Positions 1 through 6,610 of a stretch of DNA of 17,167 bases are shown one piece after another (position 1 is the first letter of the stretch; every line of letters begins with the position of its first letter). The notes beneath the pieces were generated by a model that was not told the origin of the DNA, ran no database searches, and saw only the letters and a list, made by a program, of their open reading frames with translations. A program made the translations under genes and the position numbers. Source of the DNA: Prevotella sp. UBA1378 (GTDB lineage Bacteria; Bacteroidota; Bacteroidia; Bacteroidales; Bacteroidaceae). The stretch covers positions 3,331 to 20,497 of the forward strand of contig DBRC01000068.1 of the NCBI GenBank assembly GCA_002305505.1, read 5' to 3'.

Positions 1-713
1 GACTTGGGGGTGACATAGGTGTTGTCCTTAATTCCGAAGAAGTTGGCTGCGCCGCATTCGTCGACGTATTTCTTCTCCTTGGCATCGAGATAGAACTCGC
101 ATGCATATCCTTTCTTGTGTGCGATGTCGTTGGCCTTGAGCGACGCAGCATAGTTGCCGCCCACTTTATATTTACCTGTTCCGAGCGGTGCCGAGCGGTC
201 GTATTCGCGCACGATGATATAGGGATTGGTAGAGAATCCTCCCTTGAAGTAAGGGCCTACCGGTGTAACGAAAATAAGGAAGGTATAGTCCGAAGCCGGA
301 TGCACTCCCACCTGTGCGCTTGTCCCGATGATCAGGGGGCGGATGTAAAGCGTAGCCCCGCTCTCGTATGTGGGTATGTATTCTTGATTGAGGCGGACCA
401 CCTTTTTCACCATTTCGACAAACAATTCTGTAGGGACTTCGGGCATCAGGATGCCGCGGCATGTCGACTGTAGGCGTGCTGCGTTCTCTTCCACTCGGAA
501 CACCCTGACCTTTCCGTCGGGGCAGCGGTAAGCCTTCAGCCCCTCGAATGCCTCCTGCCCGTAGTGCAGGCATGTGGCTGCCATGTGGAGTTTCAGGTAT
601 TCGTCTGAGCATACCTCTATTTCCCCCCATTTCCCGTTCCGGTAGTTGCATCGCACGTTGTAATCGGTTTTCATGTATCCGAATGATAACTTCGACCAAT
701 CTAAATCTTTCAT
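1..713 (-). CDS. ilvE: Branched-chain amino acid aminotransferase (3' end outside window)
   Basis: PLP-dependent fold-type IV aminotransferase that interconverts Leu, Ile and Val with their 2-oxo acids, using glutamate/2-oxoglutarate, in the cytoplasm. About 237 N-terminal residues are visible. The start MKDLDWSKLSFGYMKTDYN is followed by HYGQEAFEGLKAYR, which is characteristic of the BCAT family, then LYIRPLIIGTSAQVGV. Next comes GTGKYKVGGNYAASLKAN, whose lysine just before GGNYA is by family knowledge the PLP Schiff-base residue, and then DECGAANFFGI. The family is usually about 340 residues, so roughly the last third lies left of the window. The ATG at 713-711 is preceded by an A/T-rich leader without an obvious Shine-Dalgarno, and a good promoter lies at 754-785. 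It is divergent from the secreted-protein gene at 1035. Identification of the family is firm. Confidence 0.93.
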   Translation of the reverse strand, partial: MKDLDWSKLSFGYMKTDYNVRCNYRNGKWGEIEVCSDEYLKLHMAATCLHYGQEAFEGLKAYRCPDGKVRVFRVEENAARLQSTCRGILMPEVPTELFVEMVKKVVRLNQEYIPTYESGATLYIRPLIIGTSAQVGVHPASDYTFLIFVTPVGPYFKGGFSTNPYIIVREYDRSAPLGTGKYKVGGNYAASLKANDIAHKKGYACEFYLDAKEKKYVDECGAANFFGIKDNTYVTPK

Positions 714-753
714 GTTTTCTGTTTTTTTTAGAGCTTTTGGTTTTAATCTGGTA

Positions 754-785
754 CAAAATTAATCAAAATATTGTTCATCTGCAAC
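754..785 (-). promoter_or_regulatory. Bacteroidetes-type promoter for ilvE
   Basis: Read on the minus strand there is a -33-like GTTG, a 20-base spacer and a -7 box TAATTTTG that matches TAnnTTTG exactly. The predicted start of transcription is about 35 bases upstream of the ilvE ATG. The spacing fits the known Bacteroides sigma-ABfr consensus. The upstream box is one base off TTTG. Confidence 0.6.
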
Positions 786-911
786 ATTTTGTGCGGAAAT
801 GTAAGTGGCGGGATGCAGAAAACAGCAGAAAGGAGGGGGATTCGCTTGCAGATTCTGTTACGGGTTCATAAAAAAAACAAAAAATAAAAAAACGGACATA
901 TATTTTGGGTG

Positions 912-942
912 TTTGTTCTTTTTTTGCTTAAATTTATACTTG
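912..942 (+). promoter_or_regulatory. Probable promoter of the secreted-protein gene
   Basis: TTTG at 912-915, a 19-base spacer and TATACTTG at 935-942, one mismatch from TAnnTTTG. This predicts a leader of about 85 bases before the ATG at 1035. The leader contains two perfect palindromes, AGAATATTCT (962-971) and an all-A/T 16-mer (1005-1020). The rest of the 774-1034 gap is A/T-rich and shows no gene. Confidence 0.45.
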
Positions 943-1020
943 AAAATCAGTAATATACCGTAGAATATTCTCGAAAGAGCATACAGGCAGTTTGTCATTG
1001 AGTGTTTAATTTAAATTAAA

Positions 1021-1027
1021 GGGAGGA
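1021..1027 (+). promoter_or_regulatory. Strong Shine-Dalgarno sequence
   Basis: GGGAGGA lies 7 bases before the ATG at 1035. Strong purine-rich Shine-Dalgarno sequences are uncommon in Bacteroidetes, and most other genes in this window lack one. It supports the choice of this ATG. It directly follows the palindrome at 1005-1020. Confidence 0.55.
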
Positions 1028-1034
1028 TCTGATT

Positions 1035-1766
1035 ATGAGGAAAATGTTACTTACTTTATTGTGCATGCTGCCGATGGCGCTGTATTCGCAGGGTGAATAC
1101 CGCGGAATGGTGGCCGAAGGCAAGGCATGGCTGATCTATCACTACACGATGCTCGAGGAGTATCGGTACTCGTACAAGATGTTTCTTAAGGGCGACACCG
1201 TGATTGATGGGGTTGCGTATAAGAAGCTGTACAGCGAAATGGAGAAAGAGGCGCCGGTATACGCCGGGGCTTTCAGGGAAGATGGGATGAAGGTTTACTT
1301 CCGCTACACGGAGCAATGGGGCAGCAAGGAGGTGTGTCTTTATGACTTCGGCTTGGACGTGGGGGACACTTTCACTGCACAGGACGGCGAAGGCAAGCTC
1401 ACGGTAGTGTCGAAAAAGTATGAGGAGCATTTCGGGCAAAAGCGCCTGACGCTATCGGTGAGAAGCGGTGAGGACAGTTCGCTGGCAACTGAATGGATAG
1501 AGGGAATCGGTTCGAACTCCCGGCCTAACTGTAACGAAATGCTTGCGGGTAATTACGACCGCCTTGTGGTATGTGCCGAAGCAAAGGATACTATCTTTGT
1601 GGATGCCAAGCGTTATATCCCCACCGGCGTGACTCCTGTTGCCAAGCAGGCGGCAGGGGGCGACGGAGCCATATATGACGTGGCCGGCCGAAGACTGAAC
1701 GGGGCACCGGCAAAGGGCATGTACATTAAGGACCGGAAGATACGGATTAACGGGTTAACGGATTAA
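1035..1766 (+). CDS. Secreted protein of unknown function with C-terminal tail motif
   Basis: 243 residues and not recognised by function. The N-terminus MRKMLLTLLCMLPMALYSQG is a clear Sec signal peptide with likely cleavage near S-Q-G, so the protein is exported. The middle is rich in aromatic and charged residues (YHYTMLEEYRYSYKMF, VYAGAFREDGMKVYFRY, LYDFGLDVGDTF), as in the extracytoplasmic proteins of unknown function common in Bacteroides and Prevotella. Near the end IYDVAGRRLNGAPAKGMYIK fits the Bacteroidetes tail pattern (D-x-x-GRR-...-P-x-KG-x-Y-I) found at the C-termini of many exported proteins and similar to type IX secretion tails. The last residues RINGLTD and the TAA stop are encoded by octamer repeats that continue downstream, so the original C-terminus has probably been replaced. 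The start is set by the Shine-Dalgarno at 1021 and the signal peptide. Confidence 0.75.
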   Translation: MRKMLLTLLCMLPMALYSQGEYRGMVAEGKAWLIYHYTMLEEYRYSYKMFLKGDTVIDGVAYKKLYSEMEKEAPVYAGAFREDGMKVYFRYTEQWGSKEVCLYDFGLDVGDTFTAQDGEGKLTVVSKKYEEHFGQKRLTLSVRSGEDSSLATEWIEGIGSNSRPNCNEMLAGNYDRLVVCAEAKDTIFVDAKRYIPTGVTPVAKQAAGGDGAIYDVAGRRLNGAPAKGMYIKDRKIRINGLTD

Positions 1767-1878
1767 CGGGTTAACGGATTAACGGGTTAACGAGTTAACG
1801 GGTTAACGGATTAACGGGTTAACGAGTTAACGGGTTAACGAGTTAACGGATTAACGGGTTAACGAGTTAACGGGTTAA
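1743..1878 (+). repeat. Octamer tandem array 1 (17 units)
   Basis: Seventeen contiguous 8-base units with no interruption, of three types: CGGATTAA, CGGGTTAA and CGAGTTAA. Neighbouring units create many GTTAAC palindromes. The first three units lie in frame inside the end of the secreted-protein gene, and the third supplies its TAA stop. A short remnant in the opposite orientation (TTAATCCGTTAAT) is at 1906-1918. The unit length is not a multiple of three and every unit contains TAA, so any reading frame entering the array stops within three units. Confidence 0.95.
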
Positions 1879-1881
1879 CGA

Positions 1882-1902
1882 AGATGCTGACTGGGGGCAT
1901 CT
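1882..1902. repeat. Short inverted repeat after array 1
   Basis: AGATGC and GCATCT are separated by 9 bases (TGACTGGGG), immediately after the octamer array. It could be a weak terminator stem for the convergent genes, but no T tract follows on + and the stem is short. Confidence 0.35.
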
Positions 1903-1930
1903 GGGTTAATCCGTTAATTCATTCGGGAAT

Positions 1931-1991
1931 AGTACAAGCACCTTGTAGCAGGAGTACAAGCACCTTGTAGCAGGAGTACAAGATGATTGTA
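1931..1991. repeat. Three hairpins on a 22-base period
   Basis: A 22-base unit is repeated exactly at 1931-1952 and 1953-1974, with a third partial copy following. Each of the first two holds the perfect hairpin TACAAG-CAC-CTTGTA (1933-1947, 1955-1969). The third position holds TACAA-GATGA-TTGTA (1977-1991), where the loop differs but the stem is kept. They lie between the convergent ends of the secreted-protein gene and xseB, so a role in 3' end formation for either transcript is possible. Confidence 0.8.
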
Positions 1992-2018
1992 GCATTATAA
2001 TCGCATGCCTGTGGACTT

Positions 2019-2210
2019 TCAGTTGTTCTCTTTGAGTATTTTTTCCACTTCCTCTTCTGTTTTCGTCAGTTTAGCCTTGCAGAACTTGATGAGTTCTTGG
2101 GCACGTTTCAGCTGGTCGCTCAGTTGGTCGATGTCCAGTTCGTCGCTTTCCATCCTTCGCACGATATTGTCGAGCTCGCGGATGGCTTCTTCATATTTCA
2201 TTGTTTTCAT
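2019..2210 (-). CDS. xseB: Exodeoxyribonuclease VII small subunit
   Basis: 63 residues, typical for the family. XseB binds several-fold to XseA to form exonuclease VII, which degrades single-stranded DNA from both ends into oligonucleotides in the cytoplasm. The sequence is almost entirely helical and charged: MKYEEAIRELDNIVRRMESDELDIDQ matches the conserved XseB start (E-x-x-x-x-L-x-x-I-V-x-x-[ML]-E), followed by LKRAQELIKFCKAKLTKTEEEVEKIL. The start is the ATG at 2210 or the second Met at 2201. It follows xseA by 47 bases, most of which are octamer array 2, and is probably co-transcribed with it. Confidence 0.93.
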   Translation of the reverse strand: MKTMKYEEAIRELDNIVRRMESDELDIDQLSDQLKRAQELIKFCKAKLTKTEEEVEKILKENN

Positions 2211-2224
2211 CTCAAACCTATCTT

Positions 2225-2280
2225 GTTAATCCGTTAATCTGTTAATCCGTTAATCCGTTAATCTGTTAATCTGTCAATCC
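2225..2280 (-). repeat. Octamer tandem array 2 (7 units) between xseA and xseB
   Basis: Seven 8-base units, written on + as GTTAATCC or GTTAATCT with one GTCAATCC. On the minus strand they read as the same CGGATTAA family as array 1, plus a CAGATTAA variant. The array begins inside the last codons of xseA, encodes its final residues RIDRLTD and its TAA stop, and fills most of the gap before xseB. Relative to the gene it follows, it has the same orientation and phase as array 1. Confidence 0.93.
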
Positions 2281-3577
2281 GTTTCACCGTCGATTTCACC
2301 GTCCCTTTTTCCAATCTTGTTTCAATCTCGTCGCCGGTTTTCAGCATATTGGGGTCGCGCACGGTTTTTCCGGCGGCGGTGGTGATGCTGTAACCACGCT
2401 TCAGCATCAGGGCAGGGTCGAGCCCCGCGGCGCGTTGTTGGAGCATTGCCAGCAAGTGCCGTCTGTTTGTCAGCAAGCGTTCGGCTAAAGGCTTGATAGC
2501 GGCGGCCGTGGTGTCTAAGCGGTAGTGCATCGATTGCAGGCGCCGGGGGGCGGCTGTCAAGATGCCGGCCGACATCCGTTGCAGGCATATTTTCTGATGG
2601 GCGACGGCCATGGTTGCCGCCGTAGGGATGCGTGCGGCAAGCGCGTCGATACGGTTTTCCGCCTCTGCGAGCAAGCGTCCGGTACGGTTGATGACAGCCG
2701 TTTGTGCGCTTTCGATGTGGTCGAGCGCCTTTTTCTGGTGGTGTATGAGGAAAGCGGCAGCAGCCGTAGGCGTTTTCACGCGCGTGTTGGAAACCATGTC
2801 GAGAACCGATTCGTCGCGTTCGTGACCTATGCCCGTGATGATGGGCAGGGGGAAGTTGGCTACGTTCTCGGCCAGTGGCAGCGTATCGAAGCCCGACAAG
2901 TCGCTCGTGGCGCCCCCGCCCCTGATGATGACCACCACGTCGAACAGCTCTGCCTGCGCGTTGATGCGGTCGAGCGCTGCAATCACGCTGGCCTCCACCT
3001 GCTCGCCTTGCATTGCGGCCTCAAAGAGCTGCGTGACGAAGCGTAGGCCGTATTCGTTGTCGGCCAGCTGGTTGCAGAAGTCGCCGTAGCCGGCAGCTGT
3101 GGCTGCCGAGATGACGGCGATGCGCTGGGCGCACATGGGTATCGGCAGTTCTTTTTGCAGGTCGAATACCCCCTCGGCCTTCAGTTGGCGTATGATTTCC
3201 TGCCGCCTGTGGGCTATGTCGCCCATGGTGTAGGCAGGGTCGATGTCGGTGATGATCCATGAGAAGCCGTAAGCTTCGTGGAATTGCGGGTATACTTTCA
3301 GCAACACCTTCATGCCTGCATGCAGCGTCTGGCCTGTGGCGCGCTCAAAGTAGGGGGCCAGCAGCATCCATGTGTTCCTCCAGCACCGTGCCGATGCCTT
3401 TGCCACAGGCGTGGCACTGTGGCCTTCTTTCTCCACGAGTTCCATATAGCAATGGCCACGGCTTTCGCGTGCTTCCGAAATCTCGGCCTGCACCCAGTAC
3501 TCGCGGTTCATCTGCAGCTCGATGACGTGCCGGACGAGCGAGTTAAGTTCGAGGAGAGTAAGGGGATTATTGCTCAT
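2258..3577 (-). CDS. xseA: Exodeoxyribonuclease VII large subunit
   Basis: 439 residues, close to the usual length. It is the catalytic subunit of exonuclease VII, which cleaves single-stranded DNA processively to oligonucleotides. Residues 1-115 form the OB-fold DNA-binding domain (LTLLELNSLVRHVIE, YWVQAEISEAR, GHCYMELVEK). The catalytic domain shows RIAVISAATAAGYGDF (about 152-167), IIRGGGATSDLSGFD (217-231, the family glycine/aspartate motif) and GIGHERDESVLDMVSNTRVKTPTAAA (from 249). A long helical region and the tail GYSITTAAGKTVRDPNMLKTGDEI follow. The ATG at 3577 overlaps the end of the S8 protease gene by 11 bases, pointing to coupled translation. The last seven residues and the stop come from octamer array 2, so the C-terminus has probably been extended or replaced beyond KGTVKSTVK. 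Confidence 0.96.
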   Translation of the reverse strand: MSNNPLTLLELNSLVRHVIELQMNREYWVQAEISEARESRGHCYMELVEKEGHSATPVAKASARCWRNTWMLLAPYFERATGQTLHAGMKVLLKVYPQFHEAYGFSWIITDIDPAYTMGDIAHRRQEIIRQLKAEGVFDLQKELPIPMCAQRIAVISAATAAGYGDFCNQLADNEYGLRFVTQLFEAAMQGEQVEASVIAALDRINAQAELFDVVVIIRGGGATSDLSGFDTLPLAENVANFPLPIITGIGHERDESVLDMVSNTRVKTPTAAAAFLIHHQKKALDHIESAQTAVINRTGRLLAEAENRIDALAARIPTAATMAVAHQKICLQRMSAGILTAAPRRLQSMHYRLDTTAAAIKPLAERLLTNRRHLLAMLQQRAAGLDPALMLKRGYSITTAAGKTVRDPNMLKTGDEIETRLEKGTVKSTVKRIDRLTD

Positions 3578-5045
3578 AAGCAGGCAGGTTTTGTGCTGAT
3601 GAATCCGGGGCAGGGATGGCGGTGGCCGATGCGGCGGTGCCGAGGAGATAAGCCTTGTTGAAATCAGGCACGCCGTAGCCGTAGACGTTGTCAGGGTGCG
3701 AATAGTTGTCGCCGCTTTGGCGGATGAGCTGCATGATTTCCATGGCCGTCTTGCCGGGCAGCGCCTGCCAGAGGCAAGCCGCGAGGCCGCAGACCACGGG
3801 AGCGGCGAAGGAGGTGCCCATGTCCTGTACGAGCGTGCCCCTCCCTGATATGAGGCTGGCCGGGCTGCCCAGCGCCATTACGTCGGGCTTGATGCGCCCG
3901 TCTTGTGTCGGGCCTACCCCGCTGAAGGGCGCATTGCGCCCCTCGGCCGTCACGGCTCCCACCGTAAGGCATTCCCTTGCGTCGGCCGGGAAGGTGATTT
4001 TCTTCCATGGCCCCATTCCGCTGTTGCCGGCACTGTTGACCAAGATGATACCTTTCTGTGCCAGCATCGAAGCCGAGCGGGATATGAGCGTGGACAGCCC
4101 GTCCATCTCGCGATATCTATGGTCGGTCGAATGGTCGTCGAACTCGTTGTAGCCGAGGCTGCTGTTGATGACGTCGACGCCGGCCGAGTCGGCATATTCT
4201 GCCGCCATCGCCCAATAATCCTCCTCTACCATCTGTTCCGATTCTTGGTCTTCGCACCGCAACAGCCAGTAAGCGGCTTCGGGCGCCGTCCCGATGTAAA
4301 CATTCGGTATGCTTACCGCCATAGCCGATAGCACCTTTGTGCCGTGGTCGGTTTCGTAGTAGATGCTTGGCGAAGGCGGGTAAACGAAGTCGTGCGTTCC
4401 GGCGATACCCACTTTCCTGAATGCCGGTATCCGGTCTGCGTTCTTGAAACCGCCGTCTAAAACAGCAATTGTCATGCCTTGCCCGCGGTATCCTTTTTCA
4501 TGGAGCGACTGGCCTTTCAGCATCCCTATCTGTTCGGATGCGGCAGCGTAGCGGTCGGTCCTCACGGTATCCCATTGGTTAAAGTTGCGGTGTATCTTCA
4601 TTTTTTCGGCCGAAGGGATAATCGAGTCGGGCGATTCCCACACCAGCCGGCATGCGGCCACAAAGGGCAGTTGCGCCAACTGGGCTGCCGCCTGCCGGTC
4701 TTTTGTCCATATCAGCACCGTATTGTTCCATTTGCTTGTGCCTACGACCGTCACGCCGGCGTTGCGTAATGTGTTCAGGTAGCGGTCGCTGAGGGGCAGG
4801 TCGGTAGAGTCGACCGGCAGGTTCTGGCGCTTGCGCCGCTCGACGGCCTTGCGCGACAAGAAGCGTTGCGGCTGGTGCAGGTCGTACCGTGTGCCTTGTT
4901 TGTCTTTCAGCGTAAACCGGTACATGTAGCATTTGCTGCCAGGGTATTTTATCCTTGGCGCGTTGTTCTGCAGCGCGGCCCCGAGGTGCATGGCTGCGCT
5001 CCAGGCAAGCAGGAGGAGGCATATCAGTCGTTTCGTCATATTCAT
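3567..5045 (-). CDS. Exported S8 (subtilisin-like) serine protease
   Basis: 492 residues from the ATG at 5045 (MNMTKRLICLLLLAWSAAMH); a start two codons later is equally possible. This start gives a signal peptide, while the frame stays open to an ATG at 5168 that would put about 41 basic residues ahead of it and lie on top of the promoter. The N-terminal third (YMYRFTLKDKQGT, FLSRKAVERRKRQNL) resembles the prodomain region of Bacteroidetes S8 peptidases. The catalytic triad is visible: Asp197 in IAVLDGG, His234 in DHGTKVLSAM and Ser412 in MGTSFAAPVVCG, with oxyanion Asn341 in NSAGNSG. The usual late motifs RIKPDVMALG and GYGVPDFNKAY are present. It probably acts in the periplasm or at the cell surface; the substrate is unknown. 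It is first in an operon with xseA (11-base overlap) and xseB, although no functional link to exonuclease VII is evident. Confidence 0.92.
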   Translation of the reverse strand: MNMTKRLICLLLLAWSAAMHLGAALQNNAPRIKYPGSKCYMYRFTLKDKQGTRYDLHQPQRFLSRKAVERRKRQNLPVDSTDLPLSDRYLNTLRNAGVTVVGTSKWNNTVLIWTKDRQAAAQLAQLPFVAACRLVWESPDSIIPSAEKMKIHRNFNQWDTVRTDRYAAASEQIGMLKGQSLHEKGYRGQGMTIAVLDGGFKNADRIPAFRKVGIAGTHDFVYPPSPSIYYETDHGTKVLSAMAVSIPNVYIGTAPEAAYWLLRCEDQESEQMVEEDYWAMAAEYADSAGVDVINSSLGYNEFDDHSTDHRYREMDGLSTLISRSASMLAQKGIILVNSAGNSGMGPWKKITFPADARECLTVGAVTAEGRNAPFSGVGPTQDGRIKPDVMALGSPASLISGRGTLVQDMGTSFAAPVVCGLAACLWQALPGKTAMEIMQLIRQSGDNYSHPDNVYGYGVPDFNKAYLLGTAASATAIPAPDSSAQNLPAYEQ

Positions 5046-5137
5046 AATCCGGCACCTTTTCCTGCCACGGCATGAGCCGGGCAAGAACCGGGCTCCGCGC
5101 ATGGCCTGTCGGAAACGTTTCGTTAATTTCCGGGGTG

Positions 5138-5169
5138 CAAACTTACTGCTATTTCTGCTAATAACCAAA
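5138..5169 (-). promoter_or_regulatory. Promoter of the S8 protease-xseA-xseB operon
   Basis: On the minus strand TTTG, 20 bases, TAAGTTTG: both boxes match the Bacteroides consensus and the spacing is ideal. It implies a leader of about 85 bases before the ATG at 5045, and it argues against the upstream ATG at 5168, which lies within the -33 box. Confidence 0.75.
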
Positions 5170-5184
5170 TATTTTTGCCGATTC

Positions 5185-5218
5185 TTGCCTGTTAAACGCC
5201 TGAAAATGCTTACCTTTG
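5185..5218 (+). promoter_or_regulatory. Promoter of the MATE operon
   Basis: The -7 box TACCTTTG at 5211-5218 is a perfect TAnnTTTG. The best -33 candidate is TTG at 5185-5187, with a long 23-base spacer. The start of transcription would be near 5225, giving a leader of only about 15 bases before the ATG at 5240. It is back-to-back with the protease promoter; the two regions are about 15 bases apart. Confidence 0.6.
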
Positions 5219-5239
5219 CAGGATAATTAGGTAATGTAG

Positions 5240-6610
5240 ATGGATAAGAATCAAGCGACGCTCGAACTCGGAACCAAACCGGTGGGCCGGTTGCTGGCCC
5301 AATATGCCTTGCCTGCTGTGATAGCCATGACGGCCTCTTCGCTCTACAATATCATCGACCGTGCTTTCATAGGCCAGATGGTGGGCCCCGACGCAATAGC
5401 CGGTCTGGGCATCACGTTCCCCTTCATGAACCTCTCGGGCGCTTTCGGCGCGGCAGTCGGCGTGGGCGCCTCGACGGCCATCTCGGTGAAACTGGGGCAG
5501 AAAGACTATCAGACGGCCGGGGACATACTGGGGAATACCGTCACGCTGAACCTTGTCGTCGGCTTGTCGCTCAGCGTCGTCTGCCTCGTCTTCCTCGACC
5601 CCATCCTGCGCTTCTTCGGTGCCAGCGATGCCACGCTGCCTTATGCCCGCAGCTTTATGGAGGTGATACTGGCCGGCAATGTCTTCACGCACATGTATTT
5701 CGGGCTGAACGCCGTGCTGCGTGCGGCCGGCAAGCCGCGCCATGCAATGTATGCCACCATCTTTACGGTGGTGATGAACGTGCTGCTCGACATGGTGTTC
5801 ATCTGGTGGTTCGGCTGGGGTATACGCGGTGCGGCCTCGGCCACGATTATCTCGCAGGTGCTGGCGCTCTGCTGGCAGCTCCGCCTGTTCAGCGACAAGC
5901 GCGGGCTGTTGCACCTGAAACGGGGCATCTACCGCCTGAGGGCAAACCTCGTGAAGAACATCATCGGCATCGGCATCTCCCCGTTCCTTATGAACGTCTG
6001 TGCCTGCATCATCGTTATTTTCATGAATAACCAGTTCGTGGAATACGGCGGCGACATGGCGGTGGGCGCATACAGTATAGCCAACGGTATCGGGATGATG
6101 TTCGTGATGTTCATCATGGGCGTGAACCAAGGCATGCAGCCGATTGCCGGGTACAACTACGGGGCGCTGCAGTTCGGCCGCCTGTTGCACGTGCTCCGTC
6201 TCAGTATACTGGCCGCTACGGCCATCATGACGGCAGGCTGGCTCATAGCCATGTTCCTGCCTTATTACTGTGCCCGCCTGTTCACTACCGACCAGGAGCT
6301 GATAGCCTTGTCCATCGAGGGCATCCGCATCAACATGCTGCTGTTCCCCATCATCGGTTTCCAGATGGTCGTAACCAATTTCTTCCAGTGCATAGGCAAG
6401 GTGAAAATCAGCATCTTCCTCTCTTTGTCGCGCCAGTTGCTGTTCCTGCTGCCCCTGCTGGCCGTGTTGCCCACGGTGTGGGGCGTCAAAGGCGTATGGG
6501 CTGCTTTGCCTGCCAGCGACTTGGTGGCGGCGCTGGTGGCCGCATGGGTGATGTCGGTGTATATGCGGAAGTTCAAGAAACAATATAAAGTAGTCAAAGC
6601 CAATGGATAA
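5240..6610 (+). CDS. MATE family multidrug/solute exporter
   Basis: 456 residues, the usual length for MATE transporters, which export cationic or aromatic compounds across the inner membrane using a Na+ or H+ gradient. The N-terminal half opens with GTKPVGRLLAQYALPAVIAMTAS, then LYNIIDRAFIGQMVGPDAIAGLGITFP, the MATE signature region, then GASTAISVKLGQ. The second half repeats the fold (RANLVKNIIGIGISPFLMNV, NGIGMMFVMFIMGVNQGMQPIAGYNYGA). About 12 hydrophobic spans can be traced, as expected. It is closest in feel to the MepA-like branch common in gut Bacteroidales; the substrate cannot be told. It is the first gene after its promoter, and its stop overlaps the next gene's ATG by 8 bases. Confidence 0.93.
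   Translation: MDKNQATLELGTKPVGRLLAQYALPAVIAMTASSLYNIIDRAFIGQMVGPDAIAGLGITFPFMNLSGAFGAAVGVGASTAISVKLGQKDYQTAGDILGNTVTLNLVVGLSLSVVCLVFLDPILRFFGASDATLPYARSFMEVILAGNVFTHMYFGLNAVLRAAGKPRHAMYATIFTVVMNVLLDMVFIWWFGWGIRGAASATIISQVLALCWQLRLFSDKRGLLHLKRGIYRLRANLVKNIIGIGISPFLMNVCACIIVIFMNNQFVEYGGDMAVGAYSIANGIGMMFVMFIMGVNQGMQPIAGYNYGALQFGRLLHVLRLSILAATAIMTAGWLIAMFLPYYCARLFTTDQELIALSIEGIRINMLLFPIIGFQMVVTNFFQCIGKVKISIFLSLSRQLLFLLPLLAVLPTVWGVKGVWAALPASDLVAALVAAWVMSVYMRKFKKQYKVVKANG

Noticed and set aside
172..756. A 194-codon minus-strand frame over the ilvE region
   Set aside because: It lies out of frame within ilvE, which has strong family motifs. Its translation is arginine- and proline-rich without recognisable features.
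1743..1878. Octamer array as a CRISPR array, iteron origin or telomere-like repeat
   Set aside because: The units are contiguous with no spacers, there are no cas or rep genes nearby, and a related array lies at another gene end in the opposite strand orientation.
2205..2220. TAGGTTTG on the minus strand just before xseB as an internal promoter
   Set aside because: The transcript would start within the xseB coding region, and no -33 box is present in the octamer array at the right distance.
5046..5168. Upstream ATG for the S8 protease
   Set aside because: It would place a 41-residue basic segment before a clear signal peptide and lies inside the promoter at 5138-5169.
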